Of a stretch of 51,521 bases of DNA, positions 23,888 to 32,847 are shown piece by piece. The stretch covers positions 1 through 51,521 of the forward strand of contig NZ_NXLY01000012.1 of assembly GCF_005406225.1 (NCBI RefSeq), given 5' to 3'. Every line of letters starts with the position of its first letter. The first letter of the stretch is position 1. The DNA comes from Campylobacter taeniopygiae. Lineage in GTDB: Bacteria; Campylobacterota; Campylobacteria; Campylobacterales; Campylobacteraceae. Below the pieces are notes generated by a model that was given only the letters and a program-made list of their open reading frames with translations, was not told the origin of the DNA and did no database searches. The translations under genes and the position numbers were made by a program.

Positions 23888-26506
23888 ATGGTATATAATA
23901 AAGAAGTCGAAGAAAAATACTATAAAATTTGCGAAGAACGTGGATATTTTGAAATAGACGGAAATAAATCCATACAAGAAAAAAATAAAAATTTTTGCAT
24001 CATGATGCCTCCTCCAAATGTAACTGGGGTACTTCATATCGGACATGCTTTAACTTTCACTTTGCAAGATATAATGACTCGTTATAAAAGAATGGATGGT
24101 TATAAAGTTCTTTATCAGCCAGGACTTGATCATGCGGGTATTGCAACTCAAAACGTAGTTGAAAAGCAACTTCTTGCACAAGGACTTAAAAAAGAAGAAT
24201 TAGGTAGAGAAAAATTTATAGAAGAAGTTTGGCAGTGGAAAGAACAAAGTGGTGGTAAAATTTTAGATCAAATGAGAACTTTAGGCATAACTCCAGCTTG
24301 GAGTCGCTTACGCTTTACCATGGATGAAGGTTTAGTTAATGCCGTTAAAAAAGCCTTTGTTGAGCTTTACAATAAAAAGCTTATCGTTCGTGGAAATTAT
24401 ATGATCAATTGGTGTACTCACGATGGAGCTTTAAGCGATATTGAAGTCGAATACAAAGAAAACAAAGGAAAACTCTATCATATTAAATATTTTTTAAAAG
24501 ATAGCGATCAATACTTAGTCGTAGCTACCACTCGTCCAGAAACCTTTTTTGGCGATACAGCGGTTATGATCCATCCAGAAGATGAACGCTACAATAAACT
24601 TATAGGAAAAGAAGTGGTTTTACCACTCACTCAAAAAGCTATCAAGATTATAGCAGATACCCAAGTTGAGAAAGAATTTGGAACAGGAGTGGTTAAGGTT
24701 ACTCCCGCACACGATATAAACGACTATGAAGTTGGTTTAAGACATCAATTAGATTTTATAACTGTTTTTGATGAAAAAGGTATTTTAAATGAACATTGTT
24801 TAGAATTTCAAGGTTTAGAGCGTTTAGACGCAAGAGAGAAAATCGTTGCTAAACTTGAAGAACTAGGCTTTATAGAAAAAATAGAAGAATACAATAATCA
24901 AGTAGGATATTGTTATCGCTGTAACAATGTCGTTGAACCTTATATTTCAAAACAATGGTTTGTTAAAAAAGAAATCGCCAAAGAAAGTATAGAAAAAGTT
25001 GCTTTAGGTGAAAGTAAATTTTATCCAAATCATTGGATCAATAGCTTTAACGCTTGGATGAAAGATTTAAAAGATTGGTGCATTTCAAGACAACTTTGGT
25101 GGGGACATCAAATTCCCGTGTATTATTGTGAATGCACGCATGAATGGGCGAGTGAAGATACTCCTGAAATTTGCCCAAAATGCCAAAGTAAAAATTTCAA
25201 ACAAGATGAAGATGTTTTAGACACTTGGTTTTCTTCTGGACTTTGGGCTATGAGTACTTTAGGATGGGGTAATGGAAACTGGGGCAAAGATCAAATTTGG
25301 TTTGAAGAAGATTTGAAAGAATTTTATCCTAATTCTTTATTGATAACTGGCTTTGATATTTTGTTTTTCTGGGTAGCAAGAATGATGTTTCAAAGCACAA
25401 ATGCTTTAAACGCTTTACCTTTTAAAGATATTTATTTGCATGCTCTTGTTAAAGATGAACAAGGTAGAAAAATGAGTAAAAGCCTTGGAAATGTGATCGA
25501 TCCTAATGAAAGCATTAAAGAATATAGCGCGGATATTTTGCGTTTTACCTTAGCTTTACTTGCCATACAAGGAAGGGATATCAAACTTAGTAACGATAAA
25601 CTTTTGCAAGTTAGAAACTTTACTAACAAAATCGTAAATGCGGCAAATTATTTACTTTTAAATGAAAGCAAATTTGAGGATTTAGAACACATTAGTTTAG
25701 AATCAAAACTTGCAAAATACATTTTTTCAAAATTTCAAAATTGCGTTAAAAATGTTAGAGAAAATTTGGACAATTATCGCTTCAATGATGCTGCAAATAC
25801 AATTTATAAATTTTTCTGGGATGATTTTTGCGATTGGGGAATAGAACTTAGCAAAGCTGAAAAATCAAGCGTAAAAGAGCTTGGAAGTATTTTTAAAGAA
25901 GCGTTAAAACTCTTAAATCCTTTTATGCCTTTTATTAGCGAATTCTTATATCACGAGCTTAGCAATACAAGCTTAGAAACTAGCCCCTCCATCATGATCG
26001 CGCAATATCCTAAAATCGTTTTACAAAATGAAAATGATATAGAAAACACCTTTTCTTTATTGATCGAAAGCATTGTAAGCATACGAAGAGCTAAAAGCCT
26101 TATTGATTTAGGAAATTCCAAAATAGAAAAAGCTTATATCAAGCTTAACAATCCTATTTTTGAAAAAGAATTAAACTCATCTATTGTATTTATAAAAACT
26201 TTAGCAAAATGTGAAAATATAGAATTTACAAATCAGAAATTAGAAAAAGCAATTTGCGATGTCAGCGATAATTTAGAAATTTTTATCACACTTGATAATG
26301 TCGATCTTAGCGGGATTATATCAAGACTTGAAAACCAAAAAGCCAAACTTGAAAAAGAAAGCGCTAAGATAAATTCAATGCTTAGTAATGAAAAATTTGT
26401 AGCCAACGCCCCTAAAGAAGTCGTAGAGCAAAATAAAAATTCTTTATCAAATTTGCAAATACAACTTGAAAAAATATCCGCCGAACTTGCTAATTTAAGA
26501 GGTTAA
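23888..26506 (+). CDS. valS: valyl-tRNA synthetase
   Basis: An 872-aa class I aminoacyl-tRNA synthetase that charges tRNA-Val. It shows P-P-P-N-V-T-G-x-L-H-I-G-H at 41-53 and G-R-K-M-S-K-S near 525-531. The editing domain between them includes T-T-R-P-E-T-F-F-G-D-T-A. A zinc-type cluster (C-Y-R-C..C-P-K-C) is present. The C-terminal anticodon domain ends in a charged coiled coil (E-N-Q-K-A-K-L-E-K-E-S-A-K-I) usual for ValRS. Full length and intact. Confidence 0.97.
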   Translation: MVYNKEVEEKYYKICEERGYFEIDGNKSIQEKNKNFCIMMPPPNVTGVLHIGHALTFTLQDIMTRYKRMDGYKVLYQPGLDHAGIATQNVVEKQLLAQGLKKEELGREKFIEEVWQWKEQSGGKILDQMRTLGITPAWSRLRFTMDEGLVNAVKKAFVELYNKKLIVRGNYMINWCTHDGALSDIEVEYKENKGKLYHIKYFLKDSDQYLVVATTRPETFFGDTAVMIHPEDERYNKLIGKEVVLPLTQKAIKIIADTQVEKEFGTGVVKVTPAHDINDYEVGLRHQLDFITVFDEKGILNEHCLEFQGLERLDAREKIVAKLEELGFIEKIEEYNNQVGYCYRCNNVVEPYISKQWFVKKEIAKESIEKVALGESKFYPNHWINSFNAWMKDLKDWCISRQLWWGHQIPVYYCECTHEWASEDTPEICPKCQSKNFKQDEDVLDTWFSSGLWAMSTLGWGNGNWGKDQIWFEEDLKEFYPNSLLITGFDILFFWVARMMFQSTNALNALPFKDIYLHALVKDEQGRKMSKSLGNVIDPNESIKEYSADILRFTLALLAIQGRDIKLSNDKLLQVRNFTNKIVNAANYLLLNESKFEDLEHISLESKLAKYIFSKFQNCVKNVRENLDNYRFNDAANTIYKFFWDDFCDWGIELSKAEKSSVKELGSIFKEALKLLNPFMPFISEFLYHELSNTSLETSPSIMIAQYPKIVLQNENDIENTFSLLIESIVSIRRAKSLIDLGNSKIEKAYIKLNNPIFEKELNSSIVFIKTLAKCENIEFTNQKLEKAICDVSDNLEIFITLDNVDLSGIISRLENQKAKLEKESAKINSMLSNEKFVANAPKEVVEQNKNSLSNLQIQLEKISAELANLRG

Positions 26507-26509
26507 AAT

Positions 26510-27520
26510 TTGATAAAGATAAAAAATTTAAAAAAATATTACGGAAAAGAACTTGTCATCAATGATGTTTCCCTAGAAATCAACAAAGGTGAAATTTATG
26601 CCATCGTTGGACATAGTGGAGCTGGAAAATCAACTCTTTTAAGATGCATCAACGGACTTGAAGATTATCAAAAAGGAAATTTAAAAGTCTTAGGTGAAGA
26701 GATTAAAGATTTAAAGCAAAAAGATCCTAAAAAACTTAGAATGCTAAGAAAAGATATAGGAATGATATTTCAAAATTTTGCTCTCATGGAAAGAAAAAAT
26801 ATATTTGAAAATATCGCTATGCCACTTAGAACACATTTTTCTCAATGTAAAATTCATTCTAAAATTTTCAACAAAGAATACATGAGCGAAAAAGAAATCA
26901 ATGAAAAAGTGCATTCTTTGCTTGAAATTGTAGGCCTTAAGCATAAATTTAACGCTTATCCAAAAGAATTAAGCGGAGGACAAAAACAAAGAGTAGCCAT
27001 TGCTAGAGCTTTAACCTTAAATCCAAAAATTCTACTCAGCGATGAAGCAACTTCGGCTTTAGATCCTAATACCACTAAAAATATCTTAGAGCTTATCAAT
27101 AAAATCAATGCTGAATTTGGAATTACCGTAGTTTTAGTAACTCATGAAATGGATGTGGTAAAAGATATAGCACAAAAGGCGCTTTTACTAGAACAAGGTA
27201 AGATTATAGGAAGTGGCGCTATTGATGAGCTTTTCTTAAAACCCAATCAAAAAATGAAAGAATTTTTAGGCGAAAGCGACTTTTTACCTTCACATGGGTT
27301 AAATATAAAATTATACTTTCCTAAAGAAGTGGTTGAAAATACAATCATTACTCATATGGCTAGAACTTTGAATATAGATTTTAATATAGTTTGGGGAAAA
27401 ATAGAAAAATTAAACGGCAAAGCCTTAGGAAATTTAGTGATCAATATTGATCATAAAGATAAAGATAAAGTGCTTAACTATATAGAAAAAAACGGTGTAT
27501 TGTGGGAGTTTGCATCATGA
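26510..27520 (+). CDS. metN: MetN, ATP-binding subunit of methionine ABC importer
   Basis: A 336-aa ABC ATPase. It has Walker [10 protein letters not shown] at 34-42, signature L-S-G-G-Q-K-Q near 152, Walker [13 protein letters not shown], and a C-terminal NIL domain (about 260-336) that senses methionine in E. coli MetN. It starts with TTG at 26510, with AAGAGG 6-7 nt upstream inside the end of valS. A 33-residue insertion between the Q-loop and signature (about 101-133) is longer than usual. It overlaps metI by 4 nt. Confidence 0.93.
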   Translation: MIKIKNLKKYYGKELVINDVSLEINKGEIYAIVGHSGAGKSTLLRCINGLEDYQKGNLKVLGEEIKDLKQKDPKKLRMLRKDIGMIFQNFALMERKNIFENIAMPLRTHFSQCKIHSKIFNKEYMSEKEINEKVHSLLEIVGLKHKFNAYPKELSGGQKQRVAIARALTLNPKILLSDEATSALDPNTTKNILELINKINAEFGITVVLVTHEMDVVKDIAQKALLLEQGKIIGSGAIDELFLKPNQKMKEFLGESDFLPSHGLNIKLYFPKEVVENTIITHMARTLNIDFNIVWGKIEKLNGKALGNLVINIDHKDKDKVLNYIEKNGVLWEFAS

Positions 27521-28443
27521 ATGAAGAAAATTTCTTGAATGCTTTTTTTGGCAGAATATCGCAATTTATTTCTGAAATTTCTTGGAAAGATATAAAAGAA
27601 GTTGCGACAGATTCTATTCTTACTTTTCCTCAAAATTATGATCTTATCTTAAAACCCGCACTAAATGAAACCATCTATATGAGTTTAATGTCTGTATTTT
27701 TTGGCTTTATTTTGGCTATTATCCCTGCGATATTGCTTGCGATTTGGGATAAAAATGGCATCAAACAAAATAAATTTGCTTATGCTATTTTAGATTTTAT
27801 TATTAATATTTTAAGAGCCTTTCCTTTCTTGATCCTTATTGTTATTTTATTGCCTCTTTCTAGAATCATTGTTGGAACGAGCATAGGAACTGATGCGGCA
27901 ATTGTGCCTTTGGCTATTGGCGTGGCTCCTTATTTGGCTAAAACTTTAGAAAGTGCTTTTAAAGAAGTTGATAAAGGGATCATTGAAGCTGCTAAAAGTT
28001 ATGGGGCAAGCAATATACAAATCATCTTTAAAGTTATTTTTGTAGAATCTTTGCCTAATATCATCAATGGCTTAACCCTAATTCTAATCTTTACCATAGG
28101 CTTTTCAGCTTTAGCCGGAACGGTTGGAGGTGGCGGACTTGGTGATATTGCTATTCGCTATGGATATGAACGATTTAATAAAGAAATCATGATACAAACT
28201 GTTATTATTTTGCTAATCTTAGTTCAAATCATACAAATTTTAGGCAATCTTTTTTATTCTTGGTCAAAAAATGACAAAAGCTTAAATATTATTTTTTCTT
28301 TGATTGTTTTATTTACCATAAGCATAGTATCAAGTCTAAACAATGAAGAAAACTGCATTTTTCAATTTATAATCTGCTTTTTCTTAATTGTATTGTTTAT
28401 TTTTACATTTATAAAAAAGAAAAAATTATTTCATAACTTTTAA
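27517..28443 (+). CDS. metI: MetI, permease subunit of methionine ABC importer
   Basis: A 308-aa membrane protein; the start at 27517 (ATGA overlap with metN, GGGAG 8 nt upstream) is preferred to the GTG at 27502. The core has the permease EAA loop ([19 protein letters not shown]) and [11 protein letters not shown]. Typical MetI is about 217 aa. This one has an N-terminal extension of about 40 residues and a C-terminal extension of about 60 residues with two extra hydrophobic helices and a lysine-rich end. Confidence 0.92.
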   Translation: MNEENFLNAFFGRISQFISEISWKDIKEVATDSILTFPQNYDLILKPALNETIYMSLMSVFFGFILAIIPAILLAIWDKNGIKQNKFAYAILDFIINILRAFPFLILIVILLPLSRIIVGTSIGTDAAIVPLAIGVAPYLAKTLESAFKEVDKGIIEAAKSYGASNIQIIFKVIFVESLPNIINGLTLILIFTIGFSALAGTVGGGGLGDIAIRYGYERFNKEIMIQTVIILLILVQIIQILGNLFYSWSKNDKSLNIIFSLIVLFTISIVSSLNNEENCIFQFIICFFLIVLFIFTFIKKKKLFHNF

Positions 28444-28458
28444 GCAAAGTATGAATAA

Positions 28459-28493
28459 AAATTAGATATAAAAATGAATTATTTATCTAATTT
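28459..28493 (+). other. inverted repeat between metI and metQ
   Basis: AAATTAGATA (28459-28468) and TATCTAATTT (28484-28493) pair perfectly, 10 bp with a 15-nt loop, in the 70-bp gap before metQ. With no T-run after it, it is more likely an mRNA-stabilising hairpin or a leaky attenuator than a strong terminator. Binding proteins usually need higher expression than the permease. Confidence 0.5.
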
Positions 28494-28513
28494 ATCTAAA
28501 AAGGAAAAAAATA

Positions 28514-29287
28514 ATGAAAATTAGAATTTTATTGATATCAAGTTTGCTAGGTTTGTTTTTAAATCTCAATGCCCTAGAAACTATCAGCGTTGCTGCTACA
28601 CCAGTACCTCAAGCTGAAATATTAGAACAAATCAAGCCCGATCTTGAAAAAGAAGGTTATAAACTCGTCATTAAAGAATTCACAGACTATATTTTGCCTA
28701 ATTTAGCTGTAGATAGTGGTGAAGTTGATGCGAATTTTTTTCAACACACGCCTTATTTAGAAGAATTTAACAAAAATAAAGGCACTAATCTTGTCAAGGT
28801 AGCTAGCATCCATATTGAACCTATGGCTGTTTATTCTAAAAAATATAAAAGTTTAGACAATATCAAAGAAGGATCAAGTATCGCTATACCTAATGATCCT
28901 ACAAATGAAAGCAGAGCCTTAGATATCATTGCGCAAAAATGCTCTTTAAAATTTAAAAACAATGGCTTAAAAACTCCACTTGACATTATAGAAAATCCAA
29001 AAAAAATAAAATTTATTGAACTTAAAGCAGCACAATTGCCAAGATCTTTAGGGGATGTAGATTTTGCTGTTATTAATTCTAATTACGCTTTATCAGCTAA
29101 TTTAAATCCTATTAAGGATAGTATATTTATGGAAGATAAAAACAGCCCTTATGCAAATATTTTAGTTGTTAAAGCTGGACATGAAAACGATCCCAAAATA
29201 AAAGCTTTGATTAAAGCTTTGCAAAGCGATAAAGTAAAACAGTTTATTTTAAACAAATATAATGGATCTGTTTTACCTGCTTTTTAA
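28514..29287 (+). CDS. metQ: MetQ-type (NLPA) substrate-binding protein
   Basis: A 257-aa periplasmic binding protein of the NLPA family, probably for methionine. It has a signal peptide (K-I-R-I-L-L-I-S-S-L-L-G-L-F-L-N-L-N-A) and family segments V-A-A-T-P-V-P-Q-A-E, D-A-N-F-F-Q-H-T-P-Y-L and I-P-N-D-P-T-N-E-S-R-A-L. There is no lipobox cysteine near the cleavage site, so it seems soluble, unlike the MetQ lipoproteins of many bacteria. AAAGGAAA precedes the ATG. As I remember C. jejuni 11168, two more NLPA genes lie here; only one is present. Confidence 0.9.
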   Translation: MKIRILLISSLLGLFLNLNALETISVAATPVPQAEILEQIKPDLEKEGYKLVIKEFTDYILPNLAVDSGEVDANFFQHTPYLEEFNKNKGTNLVKVASIHIEPMAVYSKKYKSLDNIKEGSSIAIPNDPTNESRALDIIAQKCSLKFKNNGLKTPLDIIENPKKIKFIELKAAQLPRSLGDVDFAVINSNYALSANLNPIKDSIFMEDKNSPYANILVVKAGHENDPKIKALIKALQSDKVKQFILNKYNGSVLPAF

Positions 29288-29296
29288 TAAAAATAT

Positions 29297-29962
29297 ATGA
29301 TGAAAAATCTATTTTTTATACTTATAGTTTTTATTAGTCTAAGCAAAGGAGCGAATTTGGAAGAAATCAAACTCGCCCTTGCTAAAGAAATCACCAATAA
29401 TTTTCCAAAAATCATCATCACTCAAATTGACTTAAGAAGCACTTCTTTGCCTAAAGATTTTAATCAATATCAATTTTTAAGAATAGCTAATGGACGTTTT
29501 GAACAATCTCAAGGCTTTTTAAGAGCAGAATTTAATACTCCGCAAAATTTGCAAAAAAATTTATTTTTTCGCTATTTTGTCCAAGGAAATTTACAAGTTT
29601 TAAAAAGCGAAAGAGCTATAAAAAGGGGACAAAAATTAAGTCCGCTTGATTATAGAAGTGTTTTGCTTGATTTTGATAAAGTACCGCCTAATGCTTTAGA
29701 TGTTGAAGATACAAATAATCTCATCGCTAAAAACAATATCAATAAAAATACTATTTTAAAAGAAAATATGTTTAAAACCCTCGCATTAATCCGTAGAAAT
29801 GATCCTATAATAGGAATACTAAGAGATGGAAATATAGATGTTTCCATAGAACTTACAGCCTTACAAAGTGCCAACATGGGAGAAAGAATTCGTGCAAAAA
29901 ATAAAGAAGGTAAAGTGATGCAAGGTATAGTCATAGGAAAAAATAGGATGATTATCCAATGA
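29297..29962 (+). CDS. flgA: FlgA, flagellar P-ring assembly chaperone
   Basis: A 221-aa secreted protein with signal peptide (K-N-L-F-F-I-L-I-V-F-I-S-L-S-K-G-A). The C-terminal SAF/FlgA domain is recognisable from I-K-R-G-Q-K-L-S-P-L-D-Y to the end (M-G-E-R-I-R-A-K-N-K-E-G-K-V-M-Q-G). It assists P-ring polymerisation around the flagellar rod. Two consecutive ATGs (29297, 29300) could start it; neither has a strong ribosome site. It overlaps ubiX by 4 nt. Confidence 0.88.
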   Translation: MMKNLFFILIVFISLSKGANLEEIKLALAKEITNNFPKIIITQIDLRSTSLPKDFNQYQFLRIANGRFEQSQGFLRAEFNTPQNLQKNLFFRYFVQGNLQVLKSERAIKRGQKLSPLDYRSVLLDFDKVPPNALDVEDTNNLIAKNNINKNTILKENMFKTLALIRRNDPIIGILRDGNIDVSIELTALQSANMGERIRAKNKEGKVMQGIVIGKNRMIIQ

Positions 29963-30516
29963 AAATTTTATTAGGAATTTCAGGATCAAGCAGTGTTTCA
30001 TTGGGCTTGAGTTTGCTAGAAAATTTAGAAAAAAAATGCGAACTTTATTGTATTATTAGCGAAGGAGCAAAATTAAGCTTTCATGCTGAAAGTAAAAAAG
30101 ATTTAAAAAAAATATGCGATGAAAAATTTAAAAATACCTATTTTTTATCAGATAGCGATCTAAGTGCTGGTGTCGCTAGTGGTTCTTTTGGGATAGAAAA
30201 AACGATCATTGCGCCCTGCTCTATTTCCACTTTGGCAAAAATTCATGCAGGTTTAGCAGACACTCTCTTAACTCGCTGTGCTGCTGTAGCACTTAAAGAA
30301 AGAAAAAAACTCATTTTAGGCGTTAGAGAGATGCCTTTTTCTACCATCAATCTAGAACACATGGCAAAATTAAGTCAAATGGGTGTTATTATAGCTCCGC
30401 CTGTTATTGCAAGCTATTCAAAGGCTAAAAACTTAAAAGAGATGGAAAATTTTATCATCGGCAAATGGCTTGATTTATTAGAAATTTCTCACAAGCTATA
30501 TCAAAGATGGAAATAA
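29959..30516 (+). CDS. ubiX: UbiX-type flavin prenyltransferase
   Basis: A 185-aa flavoprotein with the N-terminal G-I-S-G-S-S-S loop, A-P-C-S-I-S-T-L-A-K-I-H-A-G-L-A-D and V-R-E-M-P-F-S of the UbiX/Pad1 family. It makes prenylated FMN for UbiD-type decarboxylases. In Campylobacter, where menaquinone is the quinone, the partner decarboxylase is not evident here. Coupled to flgA by an ATGA overlap. Confidence 0.88.
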   Translation: MKILLGISGSSSVSLGLSLLENLEKKCELYCIISEGAKLSFHAESKKDLKKICDEKFKNTYFLSDSDLSAGVASGSFGIEKTIIAPCSISTLAKIHAGLADTLLTRCAAVALKERKKLILGVREMPFSTINLEHMAKLSQMGVIIAPPVIASYSKAKNLKEMENFIIGKWLDLLEISHKLYQRWK

Positions 30517-30578
30517 GCTAAGAATTTTTACTATTTTTTAAGGCTAAATTCATTATATTTTGAATTTTTGGAGTTGTA

Positions 30579-31055
30579 ATGACCTGTTTATATCCTGGAA
30601 CTTTTGATCCTATTACAAATGGACATTTAGATGTAGTAAGACGCGCTCTTAAAATCTTTGATAAAATCATTATAGCTATTGCAAAGAGCGATCATAAAAA
30701 ACCTTATTATAGTTTAGAAAAGCGTAAAAAATTAGCAGAACTTGCAATAAAAGATATTTCAAATGTAGAGATCATCACCTTTGATAATTTGCTTGTAGAT
30801 TTAGCTAAAGAATTTAAGATCAATACCATCATACGCGGACTTAGGGCTGTGAGTGATTTTGAATATGAGTTACAAATTGGATACGCAAATCATGCTCTTT
30901 GGGATGAGATAGAAACGATTTATTTAATGCCAAGCTTAAAACATGCTTTTATTTCAAGCTCTATAGTGCGTTCTATAGTCACGCATGGAGGCGATGTAAG
31001 CTCTTTAGTTCCAAAGGAAATTTTGCCATTTTTAAAGGATAAAACTTGTATGTAG
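30579..31055 (+). CDS. coaD: phosphopantetheine adenylyltransferase
   Basis: A 158-aa enzyme of coenzyme A synthesis that joins AMP from ATP to 4'-phosphopantetheine. It shows Y-P-G-T-F-D-P-I-T-N-G-H near 5-16 (with the catalytic T/H-x-x-H-type motif), I-I-R-G-L-R-A-V-S-D-F-E-Y-E and I-S-S-S-I-V-R. Length is typical. GGAG lies 6 nt before the ATG. The 62-bp gap after ubiX contains TTATATTTT, a possible promoter. It overlaps tmk by 10 nt. Confidence 0.96.
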   Translation: MTCLYPGTFDPITNGHLDVVRRALKIFDKIIIAIAKSDHKKPYYSLEKRKKLAELAIKDISNVEIITFDNLLVDLAKEFKINTIIRGLRAVSDFEYELQIGYANHALWDEIETIYLMPSLKHAFISSSIVRSIVTHGGDVSSLVPKEILPFLKDKTCM

Positions 31056-31624
31056 CATTTGAAGGGATTGATTGCGTTGGCAAAAGTACGCAAATTTCAC
31101 TCTTAAAAGAAATTTATAAAGAAGCTATTTTTACCTTAGAACCAGGTGGAACTGATTTGGGAAAATCTTTAAGAGATATCTTGCTTTATCAAAATTTAAA
31201 TCTTAAAAAAAGAGCTGAAGTTTTACTTTTTTTAGCTGATCGCGCAGAGCATTACGAAGAAGTTATCCATCCAAATAAAGATAAACTTATCATCAGTGAT
31301 AGAAGTTTTATATCGGGTATGGCTTATGCGGTTGATTTTGATAATGAATTGCTTTTTTCTCTTAATTCTTTTGCGCTTGATCATTTTTTTCCACAAAAAA
31401 TCATATTTTTAAAAGCGGATGAAAAACTAATCAAGCAACGCTTAGGAGAAAAAAAACAAGATGCTATAGAACAACGTGGGATAGAATACTTTTTAAATGT
31501 CCAAAATAAGCTAGAAAATATTTTATTCTTCTTAAAAAATAAAATTCAAATAGAAATTTTAAAGCTTGATGCAAACAAAAGTATAGAAGAATTACACACC
31601 AAAATAAAGGAATTTTTGCAATGA
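31046..31624 (+). CDS. tmk: thymidylate kinase
   Basis: A 192-aa enzyme that phosphorylates dTMP to dTDP. It has the P-loop F-E-G-I-D-C-V-G-K-S-T at 5-15, E-P-G-G-T near 32 and D-R-S-F-I-S-G-M-A-Y near 84. It starts with TTG at 31046 (AAAGGA 5 nt upstream), inside the end of coaD. The first ATG in frame lies far inside, so TTG is chosen. It overlaps hisS by 4 nt. Confidence 0.93.
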   Translation: MYVAFEGIDCVGKSTQISLLKEIYKEAIFTLEPGGTDLGKSLRDILLYQNLNLKKRAEVLLFLADRAEHYEEVIHPNKDKLIISDRSFISGMAYAVDFDNELLFSLNSFALDHFFPQKIIFLKADEKLIKQRLGEKKQDAIEQRGIEYFLNVQNKLENILFFLKNKIQIEILKLDANKSIEELHTKIKEFLQ

Positions 31625-32847
31625 TTAATGCTCTTAAAGGAATGAAAGATCTAACCGATCAAAGTGCTAAATACTATAAAAAAATTATTGAAGTTTGCGA
31701 AGATGTTGCCAATAATTACGGTTTTGAATTTATCAATACGCCACATTTAGAGCAAAGCATCCTTTTTAAAAGAAGTGTGGGTGAAAGCTCTGATATAGTG
31801 GGCAAAGAAATGTATGAATTTATAGACAAGGGAGGTAATGAAGTTTGCATGCGTCCTGAAGGAACTGCTGGAGCAGTTCGTGCGTATATCGAGAAGAAAT
31901 TTGATAAAAACATAAGCATTAAACGTTGGTTTTATCATGGTTCTATGTTTCGATATGAAAGGCCTCAAAAAGGACGCTTAAGAGAATTTCATCAATTTGG
32001 TGTAGAAAGTTTTGGCATAAGCAGTGTTTATGAAGATGCGAGCATTATTTTAATGTTAGCTGAAATTTTTTCACGCCTTGATATTAAATTTAAGCTCATT
32101 ATTAATTCTTTGGGCTGCTCAAAATGCCTTCCACCTTACCGAGAAAAACTCATTGATTATCTTGATAATCAAGAAGGATTTTGTGAAGATTGCAAAAGAC
32201 GCAAAAACTTAAATCCTATACGCGTTTTAGATTGCAAAAATGAACAATGTCAAAATTTGCTTCATCAAGCTCCACTTTTAGAAAAGAATTTATGTCAATG
32301 CTGTTTAGATGATTTTAATCATTTGCAAAGCATTTTAAAAGAAAATGAAATTGATTTCACTTTAGATTCTAAGCTTGTTAGAGGCTTGGATTATTATTCT
32401 AAAACAGCTTTTGAATTTATAAGCGATGAAATCGGCGCACAATCAGCCATTGCTGGCGGAGGAAGATACGATAGACTTATAGAATATTTAGGGGGAAAAA
32501 GCGGTTTTGGCATAGGTTTTGCCATGGGTATAGAAAGAATTATGGCTATTTTAGAACAAAAGGAAGAAAAATTACAAAGAGAAGGAATTTATCTTTGTTC
32601 TTTGGATGAAATTTATATTTCAAAAATTTTTAAAATCGCAACTAAACTTAGAAAAAACTACAAAGTTCTTTTAAGCTATGATGCAAAAAAACTCGCAAAA
32701 CACTTAGAAAATGCCGATAAAGCTGGAGTTAAAATTTTTCTTTGCATGGGTGAAAATGAATTTAAAAATGAAAGCTTATTTTATAAAAATTTAGAAAATA
32801 AAGATGAAAAAACCATTAAAATTTCAGATTTGGAGCAGTTTTTATGA
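31621..32847 (+). CDS. hisS: histidyl-tRNA synthetase
   Basis: A 408-aa class II synthetase. Motif 2 is visible as F-R-Y-E-R-P-Q-K-G-R-L-R-E-F-H-Q-F-G, the histidine-A peptide as L-V-R-G-L-D-Y-Y, and motif 3 as G-F-A-M-G-I-E-R. An insertion near 168-210 holds cysteine pairs (C-S-K-C, C-E-D-C, C-K-N-E-Q-C, C-Q-C-C), likely a zinc-binding knot seen in some HisRS proteins. It begins 4 nt inside tmk and ends 4 nt inside speA. Confidence 0.96.
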   Translation: MINALKGMKDLTDQSAKYYKKIIEVCEDVANNYGFEFINTPHLEQSILFKRSVGESSDIVGKEMYEFIDKGGNEVCMRPEGTAGAVRAYIEKKFDKNISIKRWFYHGSMFRYERPQKGRLREFHQFGVESFGISSVYEDASIILMLAEIFSRLDIKFKLIINSLGCSKCLPPYREKLIDYLDNQEGFCEDCKRRKNLNPIRVLDCKNEQCQNLLHQAPLLEKNLCQCCLDDFNHLQSILKENEIDFTLDSKLVRGLDYYSKTAFEFISDEIGAQSAIAGGGRYDRLIEYLGGKSGFGIGFAMGIERIMAILEQKEEKLQREGIYLCSLDEIYISKIFKIATKLRKNYKVLLSYDAKKLAKHLENADKAGVKIFLCMGENEFKNESLFYKNLENKDEKTIKISDLEQFL

